The notes: generated by a model from the sequence alone, not told the origin. A stretch of 64,000 nucleotides of DNA from Flavobacterium eburneipallidum (GCF_027111355.2 NZ_CP114291.2:3658001-3722000), one strand, 5' to 3'. Counted from the stretch's first letter, positions 1 through 8,953 are shown. Translations and numbers: made by a program.

Positions 1-289
1 AACGTTGCAATTGAAAAAAATAAAATCCAGTAGCTAAAAAAGATAAAGCACTAAACAAAATAATAAGTTTCAAACTGGTACGAAATTGGACTTTATTAGT
101 TCGGGCGAAGCTATCGTATTTCACAAAATTATAACCAACAATAGTTCCAAAAAAAGCAAAATTGGCTATGGGTTTATCTTCTGGAATATGAAACATAAAA
201 CAGGTCATTTGCACCAAAGAATATACCGACAAAGCCACGTGAATACTGCTTTGAATATAAAAATCGAATACCTTTTTTAAAACTTTCAT
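1..289 (-). CDS. Membrane protein, 3' part cut by window edge
   Basis: Reading the minus strand from an ATG at 289 gives an open frame of 96 codons that runs off the window: it starts MKVLKKVFDFYIQSSIHVAL and continues with alternating hydrophobic stretches (about residues 14-35, 45-57 and 74-92) and a basic segment between the second and third. This looks like the N-terminal half of a polytopic inner-membrane protein. I do not recognise the family with confidence; a UbiA-like membrane protein is possible. A 64-codon frame on the other strand here is its shadow. Confidence 0.7.
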   Translation of the reverse strand, partial: MKVLKKVFDFYIQSSIHVALSVYSLVQMTCFMFHIPEDKPIANFAFFGTIVGYNFVKYDSFARTNKVQFRTSLKLIILFSALSFLATGFYFFQLQR

Positions 290-387
290 CACACAAAAAT
301 AAGCAAGGTTGTTAACAAGTAGCAACTTTAGTTGAAAGATTCCTAAAAATCAATTCCTTGAAGCCGATTTCTTTTGAATATTCTCCG

Positions 388-395
388 TAAATTTG
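388..395 (+). promoter_or_regulatory. -7 promoter element for gcvP
   Basis: TAAATTTG matches the Bacteroidota -7 consensus TAnnTTTG. No TTG lies at the usual 17-23 nt upstream. Its position decides the gcvP start: an in-frame ATG at 393 lies inside this element and would not be transcribed, so the ATG at 429 is the likely start. Confidence 0.6.
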
Positions 396-428
396 CACCA
401 CGAAAAATACAACCTTTTTTACAGCTAC

Positions 429-3278
429 ATGAAAACAGACGCTTTTGCTTTAAGACACATAGGTCCAGAGGAATCAGACTTACAACATATGTTGAAAACA
501 ATAGGAGTTGACTCGATAGAACAACTCATCTATGAGACCCTTCCGGATGATATACGTCTAAAAGAACCTCTAAATTTAGATCCCGAAATGACGGAATATG
601 AATATTTAAAACATATTACGCTTTTAGGAAGTAAAAATAAAATGTTCAAAACCTACATAGGTTTAGGTTACAACCAAGCCATTGTTCCTGCGGTTATTCA
701 GCGAAATGTCTTTGAAAATCCGGGTTGGTACACGGCTTACACGCCTTACCAGGCCGAAATTGCGCAAGGTCGTCTGGAAGCAATTTTGAATTTCCAAACG
801 ATGGTTATCGAATTAACCGGAATGGAAATCGCCAATGCTTCACTTCTTGACGAAGGTACTGCTGCAGCTGAGGCTATGGCATTATTATTTGATGTAAGAA
901 CCAGAGAGCAAAAGAAAGCTAATGTTTGTAAATTCTTCGTTTCTGAAGAAATCTTACCACAAACCTTATCGGTTTTACAAACCCGTTCTACACCAATTGG
1001 AGTAGAATTAGTAATAGGAAATCACGAAAATTTCGACTTTTCTGATGAATTCTTCGGAGCTATTTTACAATATCCTGGGAAATTCGGTCAGGTAAATGAC
1101 TATACTGCTTTTATTGCAAAAGCTGCCGAAAACAATATCAAAGTTGCTGTTGCCGCTGATATTTTAAGTTTAGCCAAATTAACACCTCCGGGAGAAATGG
1201 GCGCTGCAGTAGCATTAGGTACGACACAACGTTTCGGAATTCCGTTAGGTTACGGTGGGCCTCATGCGGCTTATTTTGCTACCAAAGAAGAATACAAACG
1301 CTCGATGCCAGGAAGAATCATCGGGGTAACTGTTGATACTAATGGAAACCGTGCGTTACGTATGGCATTGCAAACACGTGAGCAACACATTAAACGTGAT
1401 AAAGCCACTTCAAACATTTGTACTGCACAGGTTTTATTGTCCGTAATGGCTAGTATGTATGCTGTTTATCACGGTCCAAGAGGATTAAGATACATTGCAA
1501 ACAAAGTACATGCTTCAGCGGTGACTTTAGCAAATACCTTAGCTAAATTAGGATTCGAACAAACCAATACTGCTTTTTTTGATACTATTGTTATAAAAGC
1601 AGATGCTAAAAAAATAAGAGAAATTGCCGAAGCAAACGAGGTAAATTTCTTTTATCCAAACGAAAATTCAGTTTCTATTTCATTGAATGAAACCATCGGT
1701 TTTGCTGATTTGAATAAAGTAATTTCTATTTTTGCTGCTGCAAAAGAACTGGCAACCATTACAATTAGCGAATTATCCGAAACGAATCATTTCCCGGAAA
1801 GCTTAATCAGAACTTCAACATTCTTACAACACGAAGTTTTCAACAGATACCATTCGGAAACTGCTTTGATGCGTTACATCAAAATGTTAGAGCGTAAAGA
1901 TTTGGCATTAAATCACTCAATGATTTCGCTAGGTTCTTGCACGATGAAACTAAATGCCGCTGCCGAAATGTTGCCATTAAGTTCTCCAAGCTGGAATAGC
2001 ATTCACCCATTCGCTCCATTGGATCAGGCAAAAGGATACCAAAAAATGCTTTCTAAACTGGAGGAATACCTAAATGAAATTACAGGTTTTGCAGCTACCA
2101 CTTTGCAACCAAACTCTGGTGCACAAGGAGAATACGCAGGATTAATGGTAATTCAGGCGTATCACCAATCAAGAGGCGATCATCATAGAAATATTGCCTT
2201 GATTCCAGCTTCGGCTCACGGAACCAATCCAGCATCGGCAGCGATGGCAGGAATGAAAGTCGTGGTTACTAAAACATTAGAAAATGGAAACATTGACGTT
2301 GAAGATTTACGCGAAAAAGCCATTTTGCACAAAGACAACTTATCATGTATCATGATTACGTATCCATCCACTCACGGTGTTTACGAAAGTGCTATTAAAG
2401 AAATCACTCAAATCATTCACGATAATGGAGGTCAAGTGTATATGGATGGTGCCAATATGAATGCACAAGTTGGATTGACCAATCCAGCCACTATTGGTGC
2501 TGACGTTTGTCACTTGAACTTACACAAAACCTTCGCTATTCCTCACGGTGGCGGTGGCCCTGGTGTTGGTCCTATTTGTGTAGCACCACAATTAGCGCCA
2601 TTTTTACCTACAAACCCAGTAGTACCAACAGGAGGCGAAAGCGCCATTACGGCAATTTCTGCTGCACCTTGGGGCTCAACATTAGTTTGTTTGATTTCTT
2701 ATGGATACATCAAAATGTTGGGTGCGGAAGGTTTAAAATCATCAACAGAATACGCTATTTTGAATGCCAATTATATCAAAGAAAAATTAAGTGGTCATTA
2801 CGAAACTTTATATTCTGGAGAAATGGGTCGTGCGGCTCACGAAATGATTTTAGAGTGTCGTCCGTTCAAACAAAAAGGAATTGAAGTAACTGATATTGCA
2901 AAACGTTTGATGGATTACGGTTTCCACGCTCCTACGGTTTCTTTCCCAGTAGCCGGAACTTTAATGATTGAACCAACAGAAAGTGAAAACTTAGAAGAAT
3001 TAGACCGTTTTTGTGAGGCGATGATTTCAATCAGAAAAGAAATTGAAGCTGCATCTATCGAAGATTCGAATAATGTTTTAAAAAATTCTCCTCATACTTT
3101 AGCGATGCTAACAGCTGAAACATGGAATTTTCCATACTCTAGAGAACAAGCTGCTTTCCCATTAGAATATATTGCTGAAAACAAATTCTGGCCTTCAGTT
3201 CGCAGAGCTGATGATGCTTTTGGAGATAGAAATTTAGTGTGTAGCTGTGCGCCAATTGAAGCGTATATGGAAAGCTAA
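429..3278 (+). CDS. gcvP: Glycine dehydrogenase (decarboxylating), P-protein
   Basis: P-protein of the glycine cleavage system; it decarboxylates glycine with PLP and passes the aminomethyl group to lipoyl H-protein. The 949-residue product has the full single-chain length, with both halves fused. The PLP lysine is K700 in the motif LNLHKTFAIPHGGGGPG, and the N-terminal half starts with the typical FALRHIGP. The start was chosen because the upstream in-frame ATG at 393 sits inside the promoter -7 element. A strong terminator follows directly, so it is probably monocistronic; no glycine-riboswitch-like structure is evident upstream. No gcvT or gcvH is in the window. Confidence 0.97.
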   Translation: MKTDAFALRHIGPEESDLQHMLKTIGVDSIEQLIYETLPDDIRLKEPLNLDPEMTEYEYLKHITLLGSKNKMFKTYIGLGYNQAIVPAVIQRNVFENPGWYTAYTPYQAEIAQGRLEAILNFQTMVIELTGMEIANASLLDEGTAAAEAMALLFDVRTREQKKANVCKFFVSEEILPQTLSVLQTRSTPIGVELVIGNHENFDFSDEFFGAILQYPGKFGQVNDYTAFIAKAAENNIKVAVAADILSLAKLTPPGEMGAAVALGTTQRFGIPLGYGGPHAAYFATKEEYKRSMPGRIIGVTVDTNGNRALRMALQTREQHIKRDKATSNICTAQVLLSVMASMYAVYHGPRGLRYIANKVHASAVTLANTLAKLGFEQTNTAFFDTIVIKADAKKIREIAEANEVNFFYPNENSVSISLNETIGFADLNKVISIFAAAKELATITISELSETNHFPESLIRTSTFLQHEVFNRYHSETALMRYIKMLERKDLALNHSMISLGSCTMKLNAAAEMLPLSSPSWNSIHPFAPLDQAKGYQKMLSKLEEYLNEITGFAATTLQPNSGAQGEYAGLMVIQAYHQSRGDHHRNIALIPASAHGTNPASAAMAGMKVVVTKTLENGNIDVEDLREKAILHKDNLSCIMITYPSTHGVYESAIKEITQIIHDNGGQVYMDGANMNAQVGLTNPATIGADVCHLNLHKTFAIPHGGGGPGVGPICVAPQLAPFLPTNPVVPTGGESAITAISAAPWGSTLVCLISYGYIKMLGAEGLKSSTEYAILNANYIKEKLSGHYETLYSGEMGRAAHEMILECRPFKQKGIEVTDIAKRLMDYGFHAPTVSFPVAGTLMIEPTESENLEELDRFCEAMISIRKEIEAASIEDSNNVLKNSPHTLAMLTAETWNFPYSREQAAFPLEYIAENKFWPSVRRADDAFGDRNLVCSCAPIEAYMES

Positions 3279-3301
3279 AAATTTTAGAATTCAAATTTTA
3301 G

Positions 3302-3338
3302 AACCCTTTCAGAATTAAAGAAAACTGAAAGGGTTTTT
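3302..3338 (+). terminator. Rho-independent terminator after gcvP
   Basis: AACCCTTTCAG at 3302-3312 pairs with CTGAAAGGGTT at 3325-3335, loop 12 nt, followed by a T-run. Confidence 0.8.
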
Positions 3339-3351
3339 AATAGTTAATATT

Positions 3352-3729
3352 ATGAAAGACATTGAAAACCAAGAAGACCTCTATTCACTCGTTGATGAAT
3401 TTTATAAAAAATTATTATCAGACGACAGGATAAGCTACATTTTTACTGATGTTGTCAAAATTAAAATCGAAGAACATTTGCCTATTTTAGTGACTTTTTG
3501 GTCGCAAGCTATTCTAGGAACAGGTGGTTACACGAATAATTTGACTCAAATTCATTTAGACATTGACAAACAAGAGCATCTTACTCCTGAATTATTCAAC
3601 ATTTGGATCAATCATTTTAACGCTACTGTTGATGAAAATTTCGCTGGCGAAAAAGCAGAAAGAATAAAAACCCAAGCTTTGAGTTTATCCACAATTCTTC
3701 AAATAAAAATTCACCAACAAAACGCATAG
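3352..3729 (+). CDS. Truncated hemoglobin, group III-like
   Basis: Small haem protein of 125 residues, the size of truncated globins. The central FWSQAILGTGGY segment (49-60) resembles group III globins (FW..xLLGTGxYxGN), and H68 in QIHLDI is the expected proximal haem ligand, followed by the conserved FxxWxxxF pattern (82-89). Probable role is binding of O2 or NO, or peroxide chemistry, in the cytoplasm; the substrate cannot be read from sequence. It lies just after the gcvP terminator. Confidence 0.85.
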   Translation: MKDIENQEDLYSLVDEFYKKLLSDDRISYIFTDVVKIKIEEHLPILVTFWSQAILGTGGYTNNLTQIHLDIDKQEHLTPELFNIWINHFNATVDENFAGEKAERIKTQALSLSTILQIKIHQQNA

Positions 3730-3825
3730 CGGTCTAAAACAACTCTCTTAATATAATTATATGCCTGCATAATAAATTTATCATTTATTATCTATAAATT
3801 AGCCTACTTTTTACTAAAATTTACA

Positions 3826-4884
3826 ATGAAAATAAAAATAACAGGAATAGGAAGTTACATTCCAGAAACTACAGTTGCCAATACCGATTTTAGCGATCAC
3901 GTATTTTTAAATGAAGATGGAAGTGCTTTTGCTTATCCAAATGAAGTGGTGATAGGAAAATTCAAAAGCATTACTGGTATCGAAAAAAGACGTTATGCAA
4001 CTCCCGATCAAAACACTTCGGATTTGGCTTATTTAGCTTCTTTAAAAGCGATTGAAAATGCTAAAATAGATCCTGAAACTATAGATTATATCATCTTTGC
4101 ACACAATTTTGGCGATGTAAAACACAATACAAAACAATCGGATATTATTCCAAGTTTAGCCACTCGTGTGAAGCAAAAATTACAGATAAAAAACCCAAAA
4201 TGCGTCGCTTATGACATTCTTTTTGGCTGTCCAGGCTGGATTGAAGGTGTTTTGCAAGCCAATGCTTTTATCAAATCAGGCATGGCCAAAAAATGTTTAG
4301 TTATTGGAGCCGAAACTCTTTCGAGAGTGGTTGATCCGCACGATAGAGATTCTATGATTTATTCTGATGGAGCTGGAGCCACAATCATTGAAGCTTCGGA
4401 TGATGAAACAGGAATGCTGTCATACGAAAGTGCCACTTACGCTCTTGATGAAGCTGGTTATTTATTTTTCGGAAAGTCGTACAATCCTGAATTGGATGAA
4501 GACACGCGTTACATCAAAATGTATGGTCGAAAAATTTATGAATTTGCATTGAGCCAAGTCCCTGCAGCCATGAAAAGTTGTTTAGACCAAAGTGGATTAG
4601 GTATTGATGACGTGAAAAAAATATTGATTCATCAAGCCAATGAAAAAATGGACGAAGCTATTATTCAGCGTTTTTATAAATTATACGACAAAGCCGTACC
4701 CAAAGATATTATGCCAATGAGCATTCATGAATTAGGAAACAGCAGTGTTGCCACCGTTCCTACTCTTTTGGATTTATTGGTGCAAGGAAAAATAGAAAAT
4801 CAGGAATTAAAAAAAGGCGATATTTTAATTTTTGCATCCGTTGGAGCAGGGATGAATATTAATGCTTTTATTTATAGATATTAA
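3826..4884 (+). CDS. 3-oxoacyl-ACP synthase III family protein (KASIII/FabH-like)
   Basis: Thiolase-fold condensing enzyme of 352 residues. The Cys-His-Asn triad is visible: C135 in LFGCPGW, H269 in LIHQAN and N305 in ELGNSSVATVP. The nucleophile context is unusual, since typical FabH has A(V/A)CSGF; this suggests an acyl substrate other than plain acetyl-CoA. Together with the downstream methyltransferase, glycosyltransferase and Mla-type transporter it may belong to a lipid-assembly locus rather than primary fatty-acid initiation; that is inference from context. Confidence 0.85.
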   Translation: MKIKITGIGSYIPETTVANTDFSDHVFLNEDGSAFAYPNEVVIGKFKSITGIEKRRYATPDQNTSDLAYLASLKAIENAKIDPETIDYIIFAHNFGDVKHNTKQSDIIPSLATRVKQKLQIKNPKCVAYDILFGCPGWIEGVLQANAFIKSGMAKKCLVIGAETLSRVVDPHDRDSMIYSDGAGATIIEASDDETGMLSYESATYALDEAGYLFFGKSYNPELDEDTRYIKMYGRKIYEFALSQVPAAMKSCLDQSGLGIDDVKKILIHQANEKMDEAIIQRFYKLYDKAVPKDIMPMSIHELGNSSVATVPTLLDLLVQGKIENQELKKGDILIFASVGAGMNINAFIYRY

Positions 4885-4915
4885 AAAACAAGTACAGGAT
4901 TTAAGGGAATGAAGT

Positions 4916-4957
4916 TTAAACTTTTAAACCCTTAAACTTTTAAACCCTTAAACTTTA
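4916..4957. repeat. 16-bp tandem repeat, about 2.6 copies
   Basis: Unit TTAAACTTTTAAACCC at 4916-4931 and 4932-4947, with a partial third copy TTAAACTTTA up to 4957, ending two bases before the methyltransferase ATG. Confidence 0.85.
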
Positions 4958-4959
4958 TC

Positions 4960-5481
4960 ATGTACGAAAAAACATTTCCCAATAAAAGATTCAAACACAC
5001 TTTAGAATTTTTACAAAAGCACGTTTCCACTTCCGAAACTATTTTTGATTTAGGCGTTCCAAATCCTTTTTCTAAAATAATGGTCGAAAACGGATATACC
5101 GTAAAAAATACCACGGGAGAAGACATCGACAACAATCAAACGGCTTTGCAAAACGAAGAGTATTCTGTTTTCACTGCTTTTGAAATCTTTGAACATTTGT
5201 TGAATCCTTACACGGTTTTAAAAAATGTAAAATGCGATAAATTGCTAATTTCAATTCCTTTGCGTTTGTGGTTTTCATCCGCTTATCGCAGTAAAACCGA
5301 TATGTGGGACAGACATTACCACGAATTTGAAGATTGGCAATTGGATTGGCTTTTAGAAAAAACTGGCTGGAAAATCATCGCAAGAGAGAAATTTACGCAT
5401 CCTGTAAAGAAAATTGGTTTTAGACCATTATTGCGATTTTTCACACCAAGATATTATATAATTTATGCGGAAAGAGCATAA
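4960..5481 (+). CDS. Class I SAM-dependent methyltransferase-like protein
   Basis: A 173-residue protein with a degenerate motif I (IFDLGVPNPFS, about 43-53), an acidic pair after beta 2 (GEDID) and the EIFEHL motif near residue 77 that is common in class I methyltransferases, followed by a beta-4 strand (LLISIPL). The glycine-rich SAM loop is poor, so activity is not certain. It sits between the KASIII-like enzyme and a family-2 glycosyltransferase, which suggests a small-molecule or lipid modification role. Confidence 0.7.
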   Translation: MYEKTFPNKRFKHTLEFLQKHVSTSETIFDLGVPNPFSKIMVENGYTVKNTTGEDIDNNQTALQNEEYSVFTAFEIFEHLLNPYTVLKNVKCDKLLISIPLRLWFSSAYRSKTDMWDRHYHEFEDWQLDWLLEKTGWKIIAREKFTHPVKKIGFRPLLRFFTPRYYIIYAERA

Positions 5482-5589
5482 ATTATAAATTACAAAAATC
5501 AAATTATAAATTCCAATTCTCAAGTGAACTAAAAAATAAATTCCAAGGAAAATTTGGAATTTGGAATTTAAAAAATTGGAATTTAAAAA
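5482..5589. repeat. Low-complexity intergenic repeat (AAATTCCAA type)
   Basis: The whole gap is built of variants of AAATTCCAA, TTGGAATTT and AAATTATAAAT, a filler typical of Flavobacterium intergenic regions. A similar tract is at 24595-24640. It contains short inverted matches but no T-run terminator. Confidence 0.7.
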
Positions 5590-6438
5590 ATGAAATACTA
5601 CATCGTCATTCCGTCTTACAACGAAGAAGCCCTTATTCCTTTGACCTTGCAATCGTTGATTACGCAAACTATTTTGCCTTCAAAAATTGTCGTGGTTAAT
5701 GATAATTCTACGGATAAAACGGCCGAAATTGTTTTGGAATTTGCCAAAGAAAATCCTTTTATCACTTTGGTAAACAAAACTTCGGAGAACATTCATTTAC
5801 CAGGAAGCAAAGTCATTCAAACTTTTCAAAAAGGGTTTGAAACTTTGGACGAAAATTATGATTTGATTGTAAAATTGGATGCTGATTTAATTTTCCCATC
5901 TAATTATTTTGAAACAATTATCAACCATTTTCAATCCGATTCGAAAATTGGAATGGCTGGCGGATTTTGTTACATCGAAAAAAATGGCGACTGGGTTTTA
6001 GAAAATCTAACTGACAAAGACCACATTCGAGGTGCATTGAAAGCCTATAGAAAAGAATGTTTCCAACAAATAGGAGGCTTAAAACCCGCTATGGGTTGGG
6101 ATACCGTGGACGAATTGCTTTGTAAATACTACAATTGGAAAGTAGTTACCGACGAAAGTTTGCACGTAAAACACCTCAAACCAACTGGAGCGAATTACAA
6201 CAAAACGGCTCGTTATAAACAAGGAGAAGCTTTTTACACCTTGGGCTACGGATTTTGGATTACAGCAATTGCCTCGGCAAAACTGGCAATGATGAAGAAA
6301 AAACCATTGCTCTTTTTGGATTACATTCAAGGATTCTGGAAAGCAAAATCAGCCAAAAAAACAATGTTAGTTAATTCCGATCAAGCTCAATTCATTCGAA
6401 AATACCGTTTGCAAAAAATGAAAGAGAAATTGTTTTAA
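5590..6438 (+). CDS. Glycosyltransferase family 2
   Basis: GT-A fold transferase of 282 residues: N-terminal IVIPSYNEE (5-13), VVVNDNSTDKT (34-44), and the metal- and nucleotide-sugar-binding DAD at 97-99 within VKLDADLIF. A GGLKPAMGWDTVDELL segment is the usual acceptor-side motif with the catalytic acidic residues. There is no clear membrane anchor. Donor and acceptor are not predictable; neighbours hint at a lipid or envelope glycan. Confidence 0.88.
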   Translation: MKYYIVIPSYNEEALIPLTLQSLITQTILPSKIVVVNDNSTDKTAEIVLEFAKENPFITLVNKTSENIHLPGSKVIQTFQKGFETLDENYDLIVKLDADLIFPSNYFETIINHFQSDSKIGMAGGFCYIEKNGDWVLENLTDKDHIRGALKAYRKECFQQIGGLKPAMGWDTVDELLCKYYNWKVVTDESLHVKHLKPTGANYNKTARYKQGEAFYTLGYGFWITAIASAKLAMMKKKPLLFLDYIQGFWKAKSAKKTMLVNSDQAQFIRKYRLQKMKEKLF

Positions 6439-6493
6439 CATTTCTTCTCTTTAGTAATTCAAAAACAAAGTCTGAAATTCCAACAAAATAGAG

Positions 6494-6501
6494 TATTTTT
6501 G
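6494..6501 (+). promoter_or_regulatory. -7 promoter element for the mlaE-mlaF pair
   Basis: TATTTTTG matches TAnnTTTG, 53 nt before the mlaE-like ATG. No TTG is seen at the expected upstream distance. Confidence 0.5.
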
Positions 6502-6554
6502 CGTAGTTGTGTTTTTTGTGAACACTTCTAAATGTAAACTGAATACTCAAAAAA

Positions 6555-7301
6555 ATGATGCTCATTCGCTATTTATCCCAAATTGGAAAATACTTCTTAA
6601 TGTGGAAAGAAATCTTCAGCAAACAGACCAAATGGTCTGTAATGAGAGGACTTATTTACAAAGAAATTGACGATTTAATTATTGATTCTCTTGGTATTGT
6701 GGCTTTCATCTCTTTCTTTGTGGGAGGAGTTGTATCTATACAAACTGCTTTGAATTTAACTAATCCATTAATTCCGAAAACTCTTATTGGTTTTGCCACT
6801 AGAGAATCGGTTATTCTGGAATTTGCACCCACTTTTATTTCAGTGATTATGGCTGGAAAAATGGGTTCTTTCATTACCTCAAGCATAGGTTCTATGCGAG
6901 TTACAGAGCAAATTGACGCACTAGAAGTAATGGGAGTGAATTCGTTAAATTATCTGGTATTCCCAAAATTAATTGCTATTCTTTTGTATCCGTTTTTAAT
7001 TGGTATTAGTATGTTTCTGGGAATAATTGGTGGATATATTGCTGCGGTTTATGGCGGTTTTGGAGCTAGTTCTGATTTTATTGGTGGTTTACAAATCAAT
7101 TTCATTCCGTTTCACATTACCTATGCTTTTATCAAAACTTTTATATTTGGAATTTTGCTAGCTTCGATTCCATCTTTTCACGGTTATTACATGAAAGGTG
7201 GCGCACTTGAAGTAGGAAAAGCAAGTACAGTTGCCTTTGTTTGGACCTCGGTAACCATCATTTTGGTCAATTATATTTTAACTCAATTACTCTTAACCTA
7301 A
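6555..7301 (+). CDS. MlaE-family ABC transporter permease
   Basis: Integral membrane permease of the lipid-transport (Mla/Tgd/Mce) type, 248 residues with about five hydrophobic segments. The conserved stretch around ESVILEFAPTFISVIMAGKMGSF and the EQIDALEVMGVNSLNYLVFPKL coupling region is diagnostic of MlaE. It overlaps the ATPase gene by 1 nt (TAATG), so the two are translationally coupled. The likely role is phospholipid trafficking between inner and outer membrane. No MlaD/MCE, MlaB or MlaC gene is adjacent. Confidence 0.92.
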   Translation: MMLIRYLSQIGKYFLMWKEIFSKQTKWSVMRGLIYKEIDDLIIDSLGIVAFISFFVGGVVSIQTALNLTNPLIPKTLIGFATRESVILEFAPTFISVIMAGKMGSFITSSIGSMRVTEQIDALEVMGVNSLNYLVFPKLIAILLYPFLIGISMFLGIIGGYIAAVYGGFGASSDFIGGLQINFIPFHITYAFIKTFIFGILLASIPSFHGYYMKGGALEVGKASTVAFVWTSVTIILVNYILTQLLLT

Positions 7302-8062
7302 TGATAGAAATTAAAAATATAGAAAAATCATTTGGTGAAGCCAAAATTCTAAAAGGAGTTTCCACCGTTTTTGAAACTGGAAAAACGAACTTGATTATTG
7401 GTCAAAGTGGTTCTGGAAAAACCGTTTTACTAAAATCATTATTAGGCATACACACTCCAGAAGTAGGAACAATTTCCTTTGACGGTAGAATTTATTCGGA
7501 ACTGGATTCGGATGAAAAAAGAGAATTGCGTACCGAAATTGGAATGCTTTTTCAAGGAAGTGCCTTATTTGACTCGATGACAGTAGAAGAAAATGTTGCT
7601 TTCCCATTGCGAATGTTTACAAACGACAATAAAAAGAAAATCAAGGAACGAGTTGATTTTGTTTTAGACAGAGTTGCTCTTGTTGATGCTCACAAAAAAC
7701 TACCATCTGAAATCTCGGGTGGAATGCAAAAAAGGGTTGCCATTGCTCGTGCTATAGTAAACAATCCAAAATATTTGTTTTGTGACGAACCCAATTCAGG
7801 ATTAGACCCGAACACTTCCACTTTGATAGACAACCTCATCAAAGAAATTACCGAAGAATACAACATTACCACCATAATCAACACCCACGATATGAACTCG
7901 GTAATGGAAATTGGAGAGAAAATTATTTTCTTAAAAAACGGTTTAAAAGAATGGGAAGGAAATAAAGAAGAAATTTTCACAACCGACAACAAGGCCGTTG
8001 TAAAATTTGTTTACTCCTCTAATTTATTTAAAAAAATAAGAGAAGCTTATTTAAAAGGTTAA
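7301..8062 (+). CDS. MlaF-family ABC transporter ATP-binding protein
   Basis: ATPase partner of the MlaE-like permease. Walker A GQSGSGKT (34-41), Q-loop around LFQGSALF (83-90), signature ISGGMQKR (138-145), Walker B YLFCDE (158-163) and switch His H195 are all intact. The start is set at the ATG at 7301, which overlaps the permease stop by one base; longer upstream readings have no family support. Length 253 residues, usual for the family. A hairpin follows at 8068. Confidence 0.93.
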   Translation: MIEIKNIEKSFGEAKILKGVSTVFETGKTNLIIGQSGSGKTVLLKSLLGIHTPEVGTISFDGRIYSELDSDEKRELRTEIGMLFQGSALFDSMTVEENVAFPLRMFTNDNKKKIKERVDFVLDRVALVDAHKKLPSEISGGMQKRVAIARAIVNNPKYLFCDEPNSGLDPNTSTLIDNLIKEITEEYNITTIINTHDMNSVMEIGEKIIFLKNGLKEWEGNKEEIFTTDNKAVVKFVYSSNLFKKIREAYLKG

Positions 8063-8067
8063 AAACA

Positions 8068-8106
8068 AACTGCCCCCAAATAGCTTCTAACTCTTTGGAG
8101 GCAGTT
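8068..8106. terminator. Probable terminator after mlaF
   Basis: AACTGCCCCCAAA (8068-8080) pairs imperfectly with TTTGGAGGCAGTT (8094-8106). The stem is strong but no long T-run follows on either strand. Confidence 0.45.
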
Positions 8107-8137
8107 CATAACAAGAGCCTTTTTGTGGTTACTAAAC

Positions 8138-8644
8138 CTAACGAAGCTTGCTTAATTTTTCTTTTGATTCGTTAATATCTTCTTCGATTTCAACAATTTT
8201 TAATTGTTGTTTTGAAATTTTGACATTACTTTTTTCAATGTCAATTGAAGAAATTTTCCCTCTTGATTGTGACTTTTCCAGTTTGGATTGCATTTTATCT
8301 AAATCCTTTTTGGCTCTTGATAATTTTTCTTGATTTTTAGTTACTGCCTTTTCAGCCGAAGCTAATTTTCTTTGTTTTTTTTCAAAATCATTTTGCTCCT
8401 TCTTTAATTTATCTTGTTCTTTTTCTAATTTTCGTTCTGCTTTTTGCCTTTGCTTTTCTAATCGTTCTGCATCTTTAAGCGCTTTTTTATTTTCTTTCAA
8501 TTCATTTTCCAAAACGCTTTTCTCAATAGTTTTTTGATTTTGCAAATCAATTGAATTCATAGGCGGATTTTGAGGTAATTCTTGAGCCATAAAGCTTTGA
8601 ACACTCAATAAAAACAAAGCTATAATTGCTAATTTAGTTTTCAT
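8138..8644 (-). CDS. Secreted coiled-coil protein, unknown function
   Basis: 168 residues starting at the MKTKLAIIALFLLSVQSFMAQ signal peptide; in-frame codons upstream of 8644 encode no plausible start context. The mature part is almost entirely Lys/Glu-rich heptads (about 40-165) predicting a long coiled coil, for example repeated KLEKEQDKLKKEQ-type segments. Likely periplasmic. I do not recognise a named family. It is convergent with mlaF. Confidence 0.75.
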   Translation of the reverse strand: MKTKLAIIALFLLSVQSFMAQELPQNPPMNSIDLQNQKTIEKSVLENELKENKKALKDAERLEKQRQKAERKLEKEQDKLKKEQNDFEKKQRKLASAEKAVTKNQEKLSRAKKDLDKMQSKLEKSQSRGKISSIDIEKSNVKISKQQLKIVEIEEDINESKEKLSKLR

Positions 8645-8776
8645 GTTGTTAATTTTTATAATTATATATTGTTGCAAGGTAAAAAAAAACAACTTCGGAT
8701 TAATTACATAATAATGCGTTTAACTTACAAGATTTTTGGATAAAGTAAAGATCAAACTACCGGAAGAAAAAGACAT

Positions 8777-8813
8777 AAAAAAAAAACTCCTTAATTGCTT
8801 AAGGAGTTTTTTT
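8777..8813 (-). terminator. Terminator of the tRNA-Val transcript
   Basis: ACTCCTTAA (8786-8794) and TTAAGGAGT (8799-8807) form a perfect 9-bp stem with a 4-nt loop; on the minus strand it is followed by a run of at least nine T. Confidence 0.85.
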
Positions 8814-8814
8814 G

Positions 8815-8889
8815 TGGGCGATGAGGGGTTCGAACCCCCGACCCCCTCGGTGTAAACGAGGTGCTCTGAACCAGCTGAGCTAATCGCCC
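8815..8889 (-). tRNA. tRNA-Val (anticodon TAC)
   Basis: Minus-strand cloverleaf: acceptor GGGCGAT/ATCGCCC, D-arm GCTC...(G)AGC, anticodon stem CCTCG/CGAGG with loop TTTACAC (anticodon TAC at 8852-8854), T-loop TTCGAAC, discriminator A. The 3' CCA is not encoded. A 60-codon open frame over it is an artefact. Confidence 0.97.
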
Positions 8890-8923
8890 TTTCGGGTTGC
8901 AATGTCTTGCGTTATTGCGAGTG

Positions 8924-8953
8924 CAAATATACATCCCTTTTCCGTATTTACAA
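8924..8953 (-). promoter_or_regulatory. Promoter of tRNA-Val
   Basis: On the minus strand TTG (8953-8951), 19 nt, then TATATTTG (8931-8924); a full match to the Flavobacterium consensus, about 35 nt ahead of the tRNA 5' end. Confidence 0.75.

Noticed and set aside
86..280. 64-codon plus-strand open frame at the left edge
   Set aside because: The minus strand reads as a hydrophobic protein with a good start at 289; the plus frame is its shadow.
393..428. Upstream in-frame ATG for gcvP
   Set aside because: It lies within the TAAATTTG -7 element (388-395) and would not be transcribed; family starts agree with 429.
300..428. Glycine riboswitch before gcvP
   Set aside because: The leader is only about 30 nt after the -7 element and shows no paired aptamer-like stems.
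8720..8902. 60-codon minus-strand frame over the tRNA
   Set aside because: It is the tRNA-Val gene plus its terminator read as protein.
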